A DNA stretch of 64,000 nucleotides, from assembly GCA_965217205.1 (NCBI GenBank), contig OZ244254.1:1612001-1676000 (forward strand). Reading direction: 5' to 3'. Shown one piece after another: positions 19,130 through 27,068 of this stretch. Every line of letters starts with the position of its first letter. Position 1 is the first letter of the stretch. The stretch comes from Maricaulis sp947259345 (GTDB taxonomy: Bacteria; Pseudomonadota; Alphaproteobacteria; Caulobacterales; Maricaulaceae). Both the position numbers and the translations under genes were made by a program. The notes under the pieces are model-generated. The model was not told the origin of the DNA, searched no databases, and saw only the letters and a program-made list of their open reading frames with translations.

Positions 19130-20020
19130 CTATTCGTAAACCAGCGATCGGGAACCGGACTCCAACTCAACGCGATAGAGCCGTTCGCGGTCATCGAGCC
19201 CTGTCACTGTCAAAAAGACGGACTGGCCATCGGGATGGATGTCGAAAGCGCCGAAAACTTCGCCCTGGTTGGCATGAAGCACCGTGTCAGTGACGCCGTC
19301 ATCGTGTAGCTGGACCAGGGCGTAATCCGTGTCGACTGACTGGATGGCATAGACTTGGCCTGTCGGCCCGACATTGGGGAGACGGAGGCGGCCGGTCGCA
19401 GGCGCTTCGCCCAACACGGTTTCCGTCCCGTCGGTCACGGAGACCCGAACGATCCGCGAAGGTGTCGCGTCGTCTGACCGGTCGAAGATCAGGCCCGACC
19501 CGTCCGGCATCCATTTGGGATGGAAGTCCCGGGCCGGACCTGTCGTGAGCTGTCGCGCCTCGGTCGCGCCGCGATCGAGAAGCCAGACATGAGGCCCCTG
19601 GGTCATCCGCACAAAAGCGATCTGGTCTCCATTCGGACTGACCTGGCTGTGCATTTCGCGCTCGGGGGTCCGGGTCAAAGCCGTGACCGCACCGTCGCTC
19701 AGACGAACCTCGTACACATCCCAGACATCGCGCATCCCGCGCGGCCCGCCGATGAAAACGATGCTGTCCCCTTCAGACGACCAGACCGGATTCACCGACC
19801 AGCCCTGACCGCTTGGCTGAGGCGTTGTCTCGCCTGTTGCCAGGTCGGTCACAAGGATGTCCGAAGTCCCCGCCTCCAGGTCAAAGCGGAAATGCGCAAC
19901 CTGGTCACCACCGGGTGATACCCGCGGATGCGACTGCGCCCCTGCAACGCCCTGCACACTCAGCAGAGCGGCCAGGATCATCGCGCCATACACGGCGCGA
20001 ACATAAAAAATCGGCTTCAC
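19130..20020 (-). CDS. TolB-like beta-propeller protein, exported
   Basis: 296 residues. A signal peptide ends at AGAQS (~residue 30). At least four PD40/WD40-like blades are visible (HPRVSPGGDQVAHFRF, NPVWSSEGDSIVF, SQVSPNGDQIAFVR, HPKWMPDGSGLIF). The N-terminal TolB domain is missing, so it is a stand-alone propeller rather than TolB. It lies 77 bp downstream of the DUF2891 gene on the same strand, so co-transcription is possible. No catalytic domain is seen; a protein- or glycan-binding role is only a guess. Confidence 0.8.
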   Translation of the reverse strand: MKPIFYVRAVYGAMILAALLSVQGVAGAQSHPRVSPGGDQVAHFRFDLEAGTSDILVTDLATGETTPQPSGQGWSVNPVWSSEGDSIVFIGGPRGMRDVWDVYEVRLSDGAVTALTRTPEREMHSQVSPNGDQIAFVRMTQGPHVWLLDRGATEARQLTTGPARDFHPKWMPDGSGLIFDRSDDATPSRIVRVSVTDGTETVLGEAPATGRLRLPNVGPTGQVYAIQSVDTDYALVQLHDDGVTDTVLHANQGEVFGAFDIHPDGQSVFLTVTGLDDRERLYRVELESGSRSLVYE

Positions 20021-20097
20021 GAGGTCTTGCTCCCGCTAAAGCCCGAGCCAGGGTTCAGACTAATCATGACGGGCACTCCACACGCCTAAACTTTCCG

Positions 20098-21204
20098 TCA
20101 TTCCGGAATATCGAGCGCCCGACCGGTGGTAAGATAGGTGGCAAAGCTGGCCAGCCAGTGCCCGCCGGCATAATCGTCACCCGTGACCGAGGCGATGCCA
20201 CTCGCCGCATGCTGAGCAGCCGTCGCGAGCAGGCTGGCCCGACGCGGGTCTTCGGCCGGCAAGGCGTACGCGATCGCCTCGAGATTCCAGGCCCGCGACA
20301 GGTTCACACCATCAAGATGGACCAGCTTGCCGTCCGAGGCGTCCAGTACGACGCCCGGCTCCAGCCAGTCCGCCGAGCCGTCGGTGGGAATGTCCGGCAG
20401 AAAGGCGGAGAGCCAGTCGGCATAGGCGTCCGCGTCCATCACACGGCGCATCAGGTCGGCTTCCATCAGGCAGGGCGACAGGAAATCCTCGCCCGACGGC
20501 TCATAGCCGATCGGGCAGTCCCGATCGTCGCGGTGAAAGCGCAGACTGGTTTCGACCAAGAGCGCTTCCAGCTCGGTGTCGCCGGCGGTGCGGGCCCAGT
20601 CGAGGGCGAGGGCAAAGCCGAAGGCGGACTGGTTGTGGGTCCCGATGCGGATCGGATAGGCCAGATTAGGCAGCCATGTGCGGTAGCGATCCGCAACAAC
20701 GGCCTCCAGCGGCACCAGCGCCGCCGCCCAGCGCTCGGCGCGCGGATCATCCCATTCGCGCAGCTCGGCGGATAACTGAAGCAGCCAGGCAAGCCCGTAG
20801 GGGCGCTCATAGGACGCCCGGCCTTCCGCCTCGAAATAGGCCACTTCGCCCGCGATCGCGTCCGGGTTGAGATGGGCCTCCAGCGCAGCTGTCGCGGCGG
20901 CATCTGCGCCAGCATCGAGACCACCGCGGAGCAGGCGTACGATCAACCAATGTCCGTGTACGGCCGAGTGCCAGTCGAAACAGCCATAGAAGGCCGGATG
21001 CAGCTCACGCGGCGTGCGGGCGTCTGAGTCGGACTGCAGCACATGCGAAATCTTGTTCGGGTATTCGCGATCAACACAGTCCAGGGCGAGCTGGAGAAAG
21101 TGGGCCTCGCGCGCAGGCTCCGGCCTTTGCGACTGGGCCTCGGCGATGTTGCTGCAAAGAAAAGCAAAATTCGCAATTACTAGAAAAAATGTTCGCGATA
21201 ACAT
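20098..21204 (-). CDS. DUF2891 family protein, exported
   Basis: 368 residues. The signal peptide ends near AEAQS. The DUF2891 hallmark HPAFYGCFDWHSAVHGHW lies at ~residues 68-85, and later blocks RPYGLAWLL and YPIRIGTHNQSAFGFAL fit the family's alpha-helical toroid fold. The conserved Trp-His-His residues suggest an active site, but the family has no settled function to my knowledge. Downstream on the same strand is the TolB-like gene. Confidence 0.85.
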   Translation of the reverse strand: MLSRTFFLVIANFAFLCSNIAEAQSQRPEPAREAHFLQLALDCVDREYPNKISHVLQSDSDARTPRELHPAFYGCFDWHSAVHGHWLIVRLLRGGLDAGADAAATAALEAHLNPDAIAGEVAYFEAEGRASYERPYGLAWLLQLSAELREWDDPRAERWAAALVPLEAVVADRYRTWLPNLAYPIRIGTHNQSAFGFALALDWARTAGDTELEALLVETSLRFHRDDRDCPIGYEPSGEDFLSPCLMEADLMRRVMDADAYADWLSAFLPDIPTDGSADWLEPGVVLDASDGKLVHLDGVNLSRAWNLEAIAYALPAEDPRRASLLATAAQHAASGIASVTGDDYAGGHWLASFATYLTTGRALDIPE

Positions 21205-21226
21205 GCACTTCCCCTCCGTTTATTGC

Positions 21227-21236
21227 GTTTGCAAAC
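21227..21236. promoter_or_regulatory. Perfect 10-bp palindrome in the pckA upstream region
   Basis: GTTTGCAAAC is a perfect palindrome 204 bp before the pckA start and 23 bp before the divergent DUF2891 start. Its shape would suit a LacI-type dimeric repressor. No regulator is identified, so this is only a candidate operator. Confidence 0.25.
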
Positions 21237-21439
21237 CGTGCCTTTTTGGCTTTTCTGGTCTTTGTCGATCTGCTACCGGCCCCATACCATGAGTGTTTGG
21301 CGGGACTGGCAAGTGACTTGCGTCCGTCGACGATACAGGCCCGCCCCTGCCCCGTTTCGAGGCGTCCGGCGGGCGAACAGGCGTCCTGCCTGACGACGCG
21401 GGAAAAAGCGTCGCGGGTACACTGGGGGTAAGGAAAAAC

Positions 21440-23053
21440 ATGTCCAAGTCCGAAGGTCTTGATGGCGGTCTCGCGGCACTGGGTGTCCAGGCCGGAACAA
21501 TCAATCTCAACTGGAATGAGGCGCGACTCTACCAGGAAGCCGTTCAGCGCGGCGAAGCCGAAGTCGCCGAAGGTGGTGCTCTCGTCGTCAAAACGGGCGC
21601 CCATACCGGCCGCTCCGCCAAGGACAAGTTCACGGTCCGCGACGATGCCACCGAGAGCCAAGTCTGGTGGGATAATAACGCAGCCATCTCGCCGGAGCAT
21701 TTCGATGCCCTGTGGGAAGACTTCCGGGCCCACATGTCAGGCAAGGAACTCTTCGTCCAGCAACTCTTCGGCGGTGCCGATCTCGATCACCGTCTGCCGG
21801 TCCGTGTCGTCAATGAGCTGGCCTGGCACTCCCTTTTCATCCGCCATCTCCTGCGCGTGCCGGCGGCCGAGGAATATGCCGGCTTTGAAGCCGAGTTCAC
21901 CATCATCAACCTGCCCAGCTTCAAGGCCGACCCGTCGCGCCATGGCTGCCGCTCCGAGACCGTGATCGGGGTCGATTTCGAGCGCCGCATGGTGCTGATC
22001 GGTGGCACATCCTATGCCGGCGAGACCAAGAAATCGGTCTTCACCATTCTCAACTACCTGCTGCCGGCCAAGGGCATCATGCCGATGCATTGCTCGGTCA
22101 ACGCCAAGGAAGACGGCAGTGATGCCGCGATCTTCTTTGGCCTGTCAGGCACGGGCAAGACGACGCTCTCGGCCGATGCCAGCCGCACGCTCGTGGGCGA
22201 TGACGAGCATGGCTGGTCGGAGAATGGCCTGTTCAATTTCGAGGGCGGTTGCTACGCCAAGATGATCCGCCTGTCTGCCGAGGCCGAGCCGGAGATCCAT
22301 GCCACCACCAAGATGTGGGGCACGGTGCTGGAAAACGTCGTCATGGACCCGGAGACCCGGGTGCTGGACCTTGATGATGACAGCCTCGCGGAAAATAGCC
22401 GTGGCGCCTACCCGCTCTCGGCCATTCCCAATGCCTCGGAGACCGGTCGCTGCGGTCATCCCAAGAATGTCGTCATGCTCACCTGCGACGCTTTCGGCAT
22501 CATGCCGCCGATCGCCAAGCTGAGCCCGGCCCAGGCGATGTACCACTTCCTGTCCGGCTATACCGCCAAGGTCGCCGGCACCGAGAAAGGCGTGACAGAA
22601 CCGTCCGCAACCTTCTCGACCTGTTTCGGTGCGCCTTTCATGCCGCGTCATCCGTCCGAGTATGGGGCGCTGCTGCGCGAACTGATCGCCGAGCACGATG
22701 TCGATTGCTGGCTGGTCAATACCGGCTGGACCGGCGGCGCCTATGGCACCGGCAACCGCATGCCGATCAAGGCCACCCGCGCCCTGCTCAACGCCGCCCT
22801 GGACGGCTCGCTCAATGGCGCGGCTTTCCGCGAGGACCCGAATTTCGGCTTCATGGTACCGATCGCTGTGGACGGTGTGGATTCCGGTATTCTCGACCCG
22901 CGCTCGACCTGGTCCGACAAGGCCGCCTATGACGCCCGGGCCGCCTCGCTGGTCGCCATGTTCAACGATAACTTCAAGACCTTCGAAGCCCATGTCGCAC
23001 CCTATGTGCGCGCGGCCGCTCCGAAAGTGCGCGAGCTGACTGCGGCTGAATAG
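21440..23053 (+). CDS. pckA: Phosphoenolpyruvate carboxykinase (ATP)
   Basis: 537 residues, the usual length of the ATP-dependent enzyme. It converts oxaloacetate and ATP to PEP, CO2 and ADP, the first committed step of gluconeogenesis in the cytosol. The kinase-1a P-loop GLSGTGKTT lies at ~residues 233-243, and the kinase-2 and metal region LVGDDEHGW follows at once. The substrate Arg region (HTGRSAKDKF), the PCK-specific block (IGGTSYAGETKKS) and the adenine-binding region (NTGWTGGAYGTGNRM) are all intact. AAGGA precedes the ATG. Own promoter region and own terminator, so monocistronic. Confidence 0.98.
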   Translation: MSKSEGLDGGLAALGVQAGTINLNWNEARLYQEAVQRGEAEVAEGGALVVKTGAHTGRSAKDKFTVRDDATESQVWWDNNAAISPEHFDALWEDFRAHMSGKELFVQQLFGGADLDHRLPVRVVNELAWHSLFIRHLLRVPAAEEYAGFEAEFTIINLPSFKADPSRHGCRSETVIGVDFERRMVLIGGTSYAGETKKSVFTILNYLLPAKGIMPMHCSVNAKEDGSDAAIFFGLSGTGKTTLSADASRTLVGDDEHGWSENGLFNFEGGCYAKMIRLSAEAEPEIHATTKMWGTVLENVVMDPETRVLDLDDDSLAENSRGAYPLSAIPNASETGRCGHPKNVVMLTCDAFGIMPPIAKLSPAQAMYHFLSGYTAKVAGTEKGVTEPSATFSTCFGAPFMPRHPSEYGALLRELIAEHDVDCWLVNTGWTGGAYGTGNRMPIKATRALLNAALDGSLNGAAFREDPNFGFMVPIAVDGVDSGILDPRSTWSDKAAYDARAASLVAMFNDNFKTFEAHVAPYVRAAAPKVRELTAAE

Positions 23054-23077
23054 TACCGCGCTCATCGCAGCAGAACA

Positions 23078-23107
23078 AAGCCCCGGCCGGATGGTCGGGG
23101 CTTTTTC
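23078..23107 (+). terminator. Rho-independent terminator of pckA
   Basis: AAAGCCCCG pairs with CGGGGCTTT around a short loop, and the 3' side runs into a T tract. It is 25 bp past the pckA stop codon. Confidence 0.9.
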
Positions 23108-23172
23108 TTGTCTGGTCGCGGGAAGGTGCACGAGCCCGAGGCTGCCGATCATCCTCATTCCCGCCGCTAGAT

Positions 23173-23280
23173 ACCGTCATCCCGGCGAAGGCCGGGACCC
23201 AGACTCGCAGTCCCGATTTGGCCAAGCCGGGCTTCAGCGTACGACGCAGACTGGATCCTGACTTTCGTCAGGATGACGGT
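23173..23280. repeat. REP-like paired hairpin element
   Basis: Two 30-bp arms (23173-23202 and 23251-23280) are inverted copies with 24 of 30 matches. Each arm is itself a hairpin (CCCGGCGAAGGCCGGG and CCTGACTTTCGTCAGG), and the differences between arms keep the pairing. This matches the dispersed intergenic 'GTCATcCCGGC...' elements common in alphaproteobacteria. It fills most of the 315-bp gap between pckA and the next gene; the remainder (23281-23368) holds nothing I recognise. Confidence 0.75.
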
Positions 23281-23368
23281 GGATTGGGGCGTCTTCTTTG
23301 TGTCGAGGGAAGCGTTCAATGCGGGGAGCCAGGCGCGCCCAACAAGACACGCTCCCCGCGACCTGAGG

Positions 23369-23779
23369 TCACCCCCGCTTCGGCGCCAGCCTGTGTCCCA
23401 GCCAGGCCATCGGCAGGAAGACGGCCAGCCCTGCCGCCCACATCCAGAGCGGGCTGGGGACGAAAATGAGATTGCTCAATCCGGCAAACAGCAGGCCGCC
23501 GCCCGCCATCATCGAAAGAGCCAGATGATGGGAACGGGCCACGGCGCTGGTCACCCAGCCGGCCGCGACAGCACCGCCAGCCCAGGCCGCGACAACCGCC
23601 AGGCGATTGATGTCCGGCACCCCGGCCATCGCCGCCCGCATGGCGTCAGCATCGCTCATATCGTCCGGCAGCAACCCGTCCGGCAATGGGAACGCCACAT
23701 GGCCGGCGGCTTCGAGCAGGCCGGTCACAATGCCGCCCACGACAACGCCCGCCAGAACGGACAGGATGATACGGATCAT
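23369..23779 (-). CDS. Small membrane protein of unknown function
   Basis: 136 residues from ATG 23779 (GGGAG 7 bases upstream). Four hydrophobic helices are seen (~3-24, 63-82, 87-106, 111-130). Gly- and Ala-rich pairing motifs such as VLAGVVVGGIVTGLLE and AGGAVAAGWV suggest packed helices. A loop of ~35 residues with Met- and Asp-rich sequence separates helices 1 and 2. The family is not recognised by name; DUF-type four-helix inner-membrane proteins look like this. Confidence 0.75.
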   Translation of the reverse strand: MIRIILSVLAGVVVGGIVTGLLEAAGHVAFPLPDGLLPDDMSDADAMRAAMAGVPDINRLAVVAAWAGGAVAAGWVTSAVARSHHLALSMMAGGGLLFAGLSNLIFVPSPLWMWAAGLAVFLPMAWLGHRLAPKRG

Positions 23780-24037
23780 GACAGGCTCCCGACCTCGGCC
23801 CGCTCCTGCGTGATGCGCGGCGGGGCCAACAGCCGCCAAGATTGCCCCAGCACGATCACCGCGACCAGCGGCCGGACTGTGGACAAAATCATGCCCGCCC
23901 GTGTGACCTTTAACACCCGATTACAGAATTTCTGCCAAAAAGGGTTTGACGGCGCGAAATTTTTGCGCACTTCTTGTCATCGAGTTTTGCAGGTGCAGCA
24001 ATTGTGCTGTCACCCGCCTGCCGAAGGACTTGTCGAT

Positions 24038-24187
24038 ATGGCCCACGCCATGGACATGATCAGCCGCCGCCAGCCAACCCTTTCAGGGTCGGGCATGACC
24101 GGCTGCGTCATCCTCGGCGGCCTCGGTACCACCACCATGATTACCACGACGACCTCCTGGATCAGGGGAGCGGCCAACGTGGCGTAG
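24038..24187 (+). CDS. Threonine operon leader peptide
   Basis: 49 codons from ATG 24038 (GAAGGA 9 bases upstream); ATG 24056 or 24095 are possible shorter starts in the same frame. The peptide contains GTTTMITTTTSWI: seven Thr codons and an Ile codon within about nine (24128-24154). This is the sensor region expected for attenuation by charged tRNA-Thr (and perhaps tRNA-Ile), as in thrL of enterobacteria, but the sequence itself is unrelated to E. coli ThrL. The stop codon is at 24185. It precedes the antiterminator and terminator elements and the thrA-thrB-thrC genes. Confidence 0.85.
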   Translation: MAHAMDMISRRQPTLSGSGMTGCVILGGLGTTTMITTTTSWIRGAANVA

Positions 24188-24226
24188 CGGTACCAGACAC
24201 ACCGCAACACACCGAACCCGCTCCCC
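24165..24226 (+). promoter_or_regulatory. Antiterminator pairing of the threonine attenuator
   Basis: GGGGAGCGG at 24165-24173 is perfectly complementary to CCGCTCCCC at 24218-24226, which overlaps the 5' arm of the terminator (24215-24223). A ribosome stalled on the Thr codons would leave 24165-24173 free to pair and block termination. A ribosome reaching the stop codon at 24185 would cover it and let the terminator form. Confidence 0.75.
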
Positions 24227-24246
24227 GACCGGCGAGCGGGTTTTTT
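24215..24246 (+). terminator. Attenuator terminator ahead of thrA
   Basis: AACCCGCTC (24215-24223) pairs with GAGCGGGTT (24234-24242), followed by six T (24241-24246). It sits between the leader peptide and thrA, so readthrough controls the operon. Confidence 0.88.
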
Positions 24247-24324
24247 CATGCCTGAATTCCAGCCCGAACCCTCAACCCAACCGACCACACATCTCACATC
24301 GACCCGACCCGAAGGATCCGACCC

Positions 24325-26127
24325 ATGGCCTTGCCAGACCAACCCCAGCCAGAACGCCCCCAACGACCGCTCAAGCTTTGCGTACTCAAATTCGGAAGCT
24401 CCGTCCTGTTCACGCCCGACGACTATGCCCGCGCCGCCCACGAGATTTATCGCCATGTCCGCGCCGGCGAGAAAGTCGTCGCCGTCGTCTCGGCGCTGGA
24501 TGGCGAGACCGATGCCCTGTTCGGCGTCGGCAATGATGTCGGCCAGGGTTGCTCCGACGCCTTGCTGGCTCGCCTGGTCCGCTGCGGCGAGCTGAAATCA
24601 GCGGCGCTGATGGGGTTGGCGCTCGAGCGCTCTGGCATTCCGTCCGCCGTTGTCGATCCGCATGAAATGGACTTGCGGGCCGAGGGTGAAGCGCTGGACG
24701 CCAATCTGACCGGTCTGGACAAGGCGCGGGTCCTGGCGCGCTTCGAAAAGGTTGATGTGATTGTCGCGCCGGGCTTCTTCGGCGAAGGCGCGGACGGGCC
24801 GGTTACCCTGGGTCGGGGCGGCACGGATCTGACAGCGGTGGAGTTCGCGCATTGGCTGGGCGCCGACCGGGTTCGCCTGATCAAGGATGTCGATGGGGTT
24901 TATACCGATGATCCGGCCAAGGTCGCCAATGCCAAACGGCTCGACCAGCTCGATTATGACGAGGCGGCCAAGGTCAGCCGCGGTCTGGTCCAGGACAAGG
25001 CCATCACGCGGGCCAAGGAACAGAATGTGGTCATCGAAGTCGCCGCACTCGGCCGCCCGTATGCCACCCGGATTGCCGCCGTCGACAAACGCGCCGGCGA
25101 TGGGCTGGAGGCGCGGCCGCTCAAGGTCGCAGTCCTCGGCCATGGCGCGGTCGGCGCCGGTGTCTGCGCGCACCTTCTGGCGCATCCCGGCCGCTTCGCG
25201 CTCAACCCCGTTCTTGTTCGCGATCCGGACCAGCACCGCGCCGGGGCACCCGTCGCCCTCGCCTTCACCGCCGACCCGGCCGAAGCGCTGGCCAATGATC
25301 CCGATATTGTGGTCGAAACGATTGGCGGGACGGGACTGGCACGCGCCCTCTCACAAAGCGTTCTGCGCGAAGGAGCCCATCTGGTCACCGCCAACAAGGC
25401 CGTGATGGCGCTCGATTTCGAACGCCTGCACGAGCTGGCCGAAGAGAATGGCCGTTCGCTGCGCTATTCCGCCACGATTGGCGGCGGTGTTCCCATCCTC
25501 GAACTGGTCGATCTGCTCGCCGCCAATGACACCCTGCTTTCGGTCGAGGGCGTGCTGAACGGGACCTGCAATTTCGTCCTCGGCCAGCTGGGCCGGGGTG
25601 TCCCCCTCGCCGAGGCGGTCGCGGAAGCCCAGCGCCTGGGCTTTGCCGAGGCCGATCCCAGCGCCGATGTGGACGGCTATGACGCCGCCGACAAGCTGGC
25701 CATCCTGGTACGCCACGCCTTCGGAGTCGCCCTTCATCCCGACCAGATCAGTCGCGAAAGCCTCAACGACCTGTCTGCCGAACGCATCGCCGCCGTCAAC
25801 GAGCAGGGGCTCGTCTTCAAACAAGTGGCCCGATGCAGCACAACCGCGGACGGGCGGGTCGAGGCTCGGGTCGAGATCCAGGCCCTGGCACCGGATCATC
25901 CGTTGGCGGGCCTGGTGAATGAAGGCAATGGTGCCCTGTTCGACCTGCCATCAGGCCGGGTCAGCGTGTTCGGCAAGGGCGCCGGCCGCTGGCCGACGGC
26001 GGAGGCGGTGTTCGCCGACATCATGGATATCCAGCGCGACACCATCCTGCCGCCGTCGGACGCATCGCGCGTGCCGGAGAATCCGCTTAGCCATATTCGC
26101 CGTATGTCCTCGAGGACCGTGGCATGA
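24325..26127 (+). CDS. thrA: Bifunctional aspartokinase-homoserine dehydrogenase lacking ACT domains
   Basis: 600 residues; E. coli ThrA has ~820. Residues ~15-265 form the amino-acid kinase domain: KFGSSV, VVSALDGETD, GELKSAAL, GRGGTDLTA and IKDVDGVYTDDP, so the catalytic Lys, Ser, Glu, Arg and Asp are all present, although the first motif lacks one Gly of KFGGTSV. Residues ~275-595 form homoserine dehydrogenase: NAD-binding GHGAVG, catalytic Lys in TANKAVM, GVLNGTCNF and EADPSADVDGYDAADK. The ~160-residue regulatory ACT region that normally joins the two is missing. Start ATG 24325 has GAAGGA upstream. It makes aspartyl phosphate and homoserine for Thr and Met synthesis. Overlaps thrB by ATGA. 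Confidence 0.93.
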   Translation: MALPDQPQPERPQRPLKLCVLKFGSSVLFTPDDYARAAHEIYRHVRAGEKVVAVVSALDGETDALFGVGNDVGQGCSDALLARLVRCGELKSAALMGLALERSGIPSAVVDPHEMDLRAEGEALDANLTGLDKARVLARFEKVDVIVAPGFFGEGADGPVTLGRGGTDLTAVEFAHWLGADRVRLIKDVDGVYTDDPAKVANAKRLDQLDYDEAAKVSRGLVQDKAITRAKEQNVVIEVAALGRPYATRIAAVDKRAGDGLEARPLKVAVLGHGAVGAGVCAHLLAHPGRFALNPVLVRDPDQHRAGAPVALAFTADPAEALANDPDIVVETIGGTGLARALSQSVLREGAHLVTANKAVMALDFERLHELAEENGRSLRYSATIGGGVPILELVDLLAANDTLLSVEGVLNGTCNFVLGQLGRGVPLAEAVAEAQRLGFAEADPSADVDGYDAADKLAILVRHAFGVALHPDQISRESLNDLSAERIAAVNEQGLVFKQVARCSTTADGRVEARVEIQALAPDHPLAGLVNEGNGALFDLPSGRVSVFGKGAGRWPTAEAVFADIMDIQRDTILPPSDASRVPENPLSHIRRMSSRTVA

Positions 26128-27068
26128 GCAAACCCCCATCGCTGGCACGCGCAAGCGCGCCAGCCAGTATCGGCAATGTCGGCGTCGGGTTTGACGTGCT
26201 CGGCCTCGCCTTCGACGCCGTGCGCGATACGGTCACGGCGCGCCGCGAGGACGCGCCCGGCATCCAGCTGGGCCATGTCTCCGGACTGGTCGAGAGCTTG
26301 CCGTCCGAGGTCGAGGGCAATTGCGCCCTGGCCGCGGCCGATGCCGTGCTTCAGGCGGCAGGGGCGCCCTGCGGCCTGACCATTGATATTCACAAGGGCG
26401 TGCCGCTGAGCGCAGGCATGGGCGGGTCCGCCGCGTCCGCCGTCGCTGCTGCGGGTGCCGTCAACGCCCTGCTGGGCTCACCCTTCAGCCTGTCCGAGCT
26501 TCTGCCCCTGGCCATGGAAGGCGAGAGAGTTTCTGCCGATCCACCGCCCTGGGACAATGTGATGGCGGCCCTGATGGGCGGACTTGTCGTCGCTGGCCGG
26601 ATTGACCCGCCACTGATCCGGCGCCTGCCCCTGCCGGCCGGCGTGGCCTGCATTCTCTTTCATCCCGACCGCAAGGTGGAGACCCAACGCGCCCGCGAAC
26701 TCCTCGCCCCGACCATCGACAAGAATATTGCCGTCGAGCATGCCCGCAACATGGCCAGCTTCGTCGCCGGCTGCGCGATCAATGATCTCGACCTGGTCCG
26801 CGCCGGCCTGCGCGACGTCTTCATCGAGCCGCAGCGGCGCCCGCTCCTGCCCGAGCTCGAGCCGGTCCAGGCTGCTGCCCTCGCCGCCGGCGCACTGGGC
26901 TGCTCCTTCTCGGGTTCCGGCCCCTCGGTCTTCGCCTGGGCGCTGGCAAGCGACCTGCCCGCCGTCGAGCGCGCCATGGCTGAGGCTTTCCGCGCCGCCA
27001 AGTGCGACGCCAACGCCTATGACGCGCCCATCGATTCCGCCGGGCTGCGTGTGGAGTCGGTGGAATGA
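26124..27068 (+). CDS. thrB: Homoserine kinase (GHMP family)
   Basis: 314 residues, typical length. It phosphorylates homoserine to O-phosphohomoserine. GHMP motifs: the N-terminal substrate loop PASIGNVGVGFDVLG, the phosphate-binding loop PLSAGMGGSAAS (~residues 92-103) and the C-terminal FSGSGPSVFAW. This is the ThrB (GHMP) type, not the unrelated APH-like type found in many other alphaproteobacteria. The start overlaps the thrA stop and its end overlaps the thrC start, so all three are translationally coupled. Confidence 0.95.
   Translation: MSKPPSLARASAPASIGNVGVGFDVLGLAFDAVRDTVTARREDAPGIQLGHVSGLVESLPSEVEGNCALAAADAVLQAAGAPCGLTIDIHKGVPLSAGMGGSAASAVAAAGAVNALLGSPFSLSELLPLAMEGERVSADPPPWDNVMAALMGGLVVAGRIDPPLIRRLPLPAGVACILFHPDRKVETQRARELLAPTIDKNIAVEHARNMASFVAGCAINDLDLVRAGLRDVFIEPQRRPLLPELEPVQAAALAAGALGCSFSGSGPSVFAWALASDLPAVERAMAEAFRAAKCDANAYDAPIDSAGLRVESVE

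Noticed and set aside
21189..21431. 80-codon plus-strand frame upstream of pckA
   Set aside because: No ribosome site, Pro/Arg/Ser-rich product, and it fills what should be the pckA promoter.
24248..24595. Plus-strand frame starting in the ATG right after the thr terminator T tract
   Set aside because: It runs into thrA in another frame and has no coding character; thrA itself starts at 24325.
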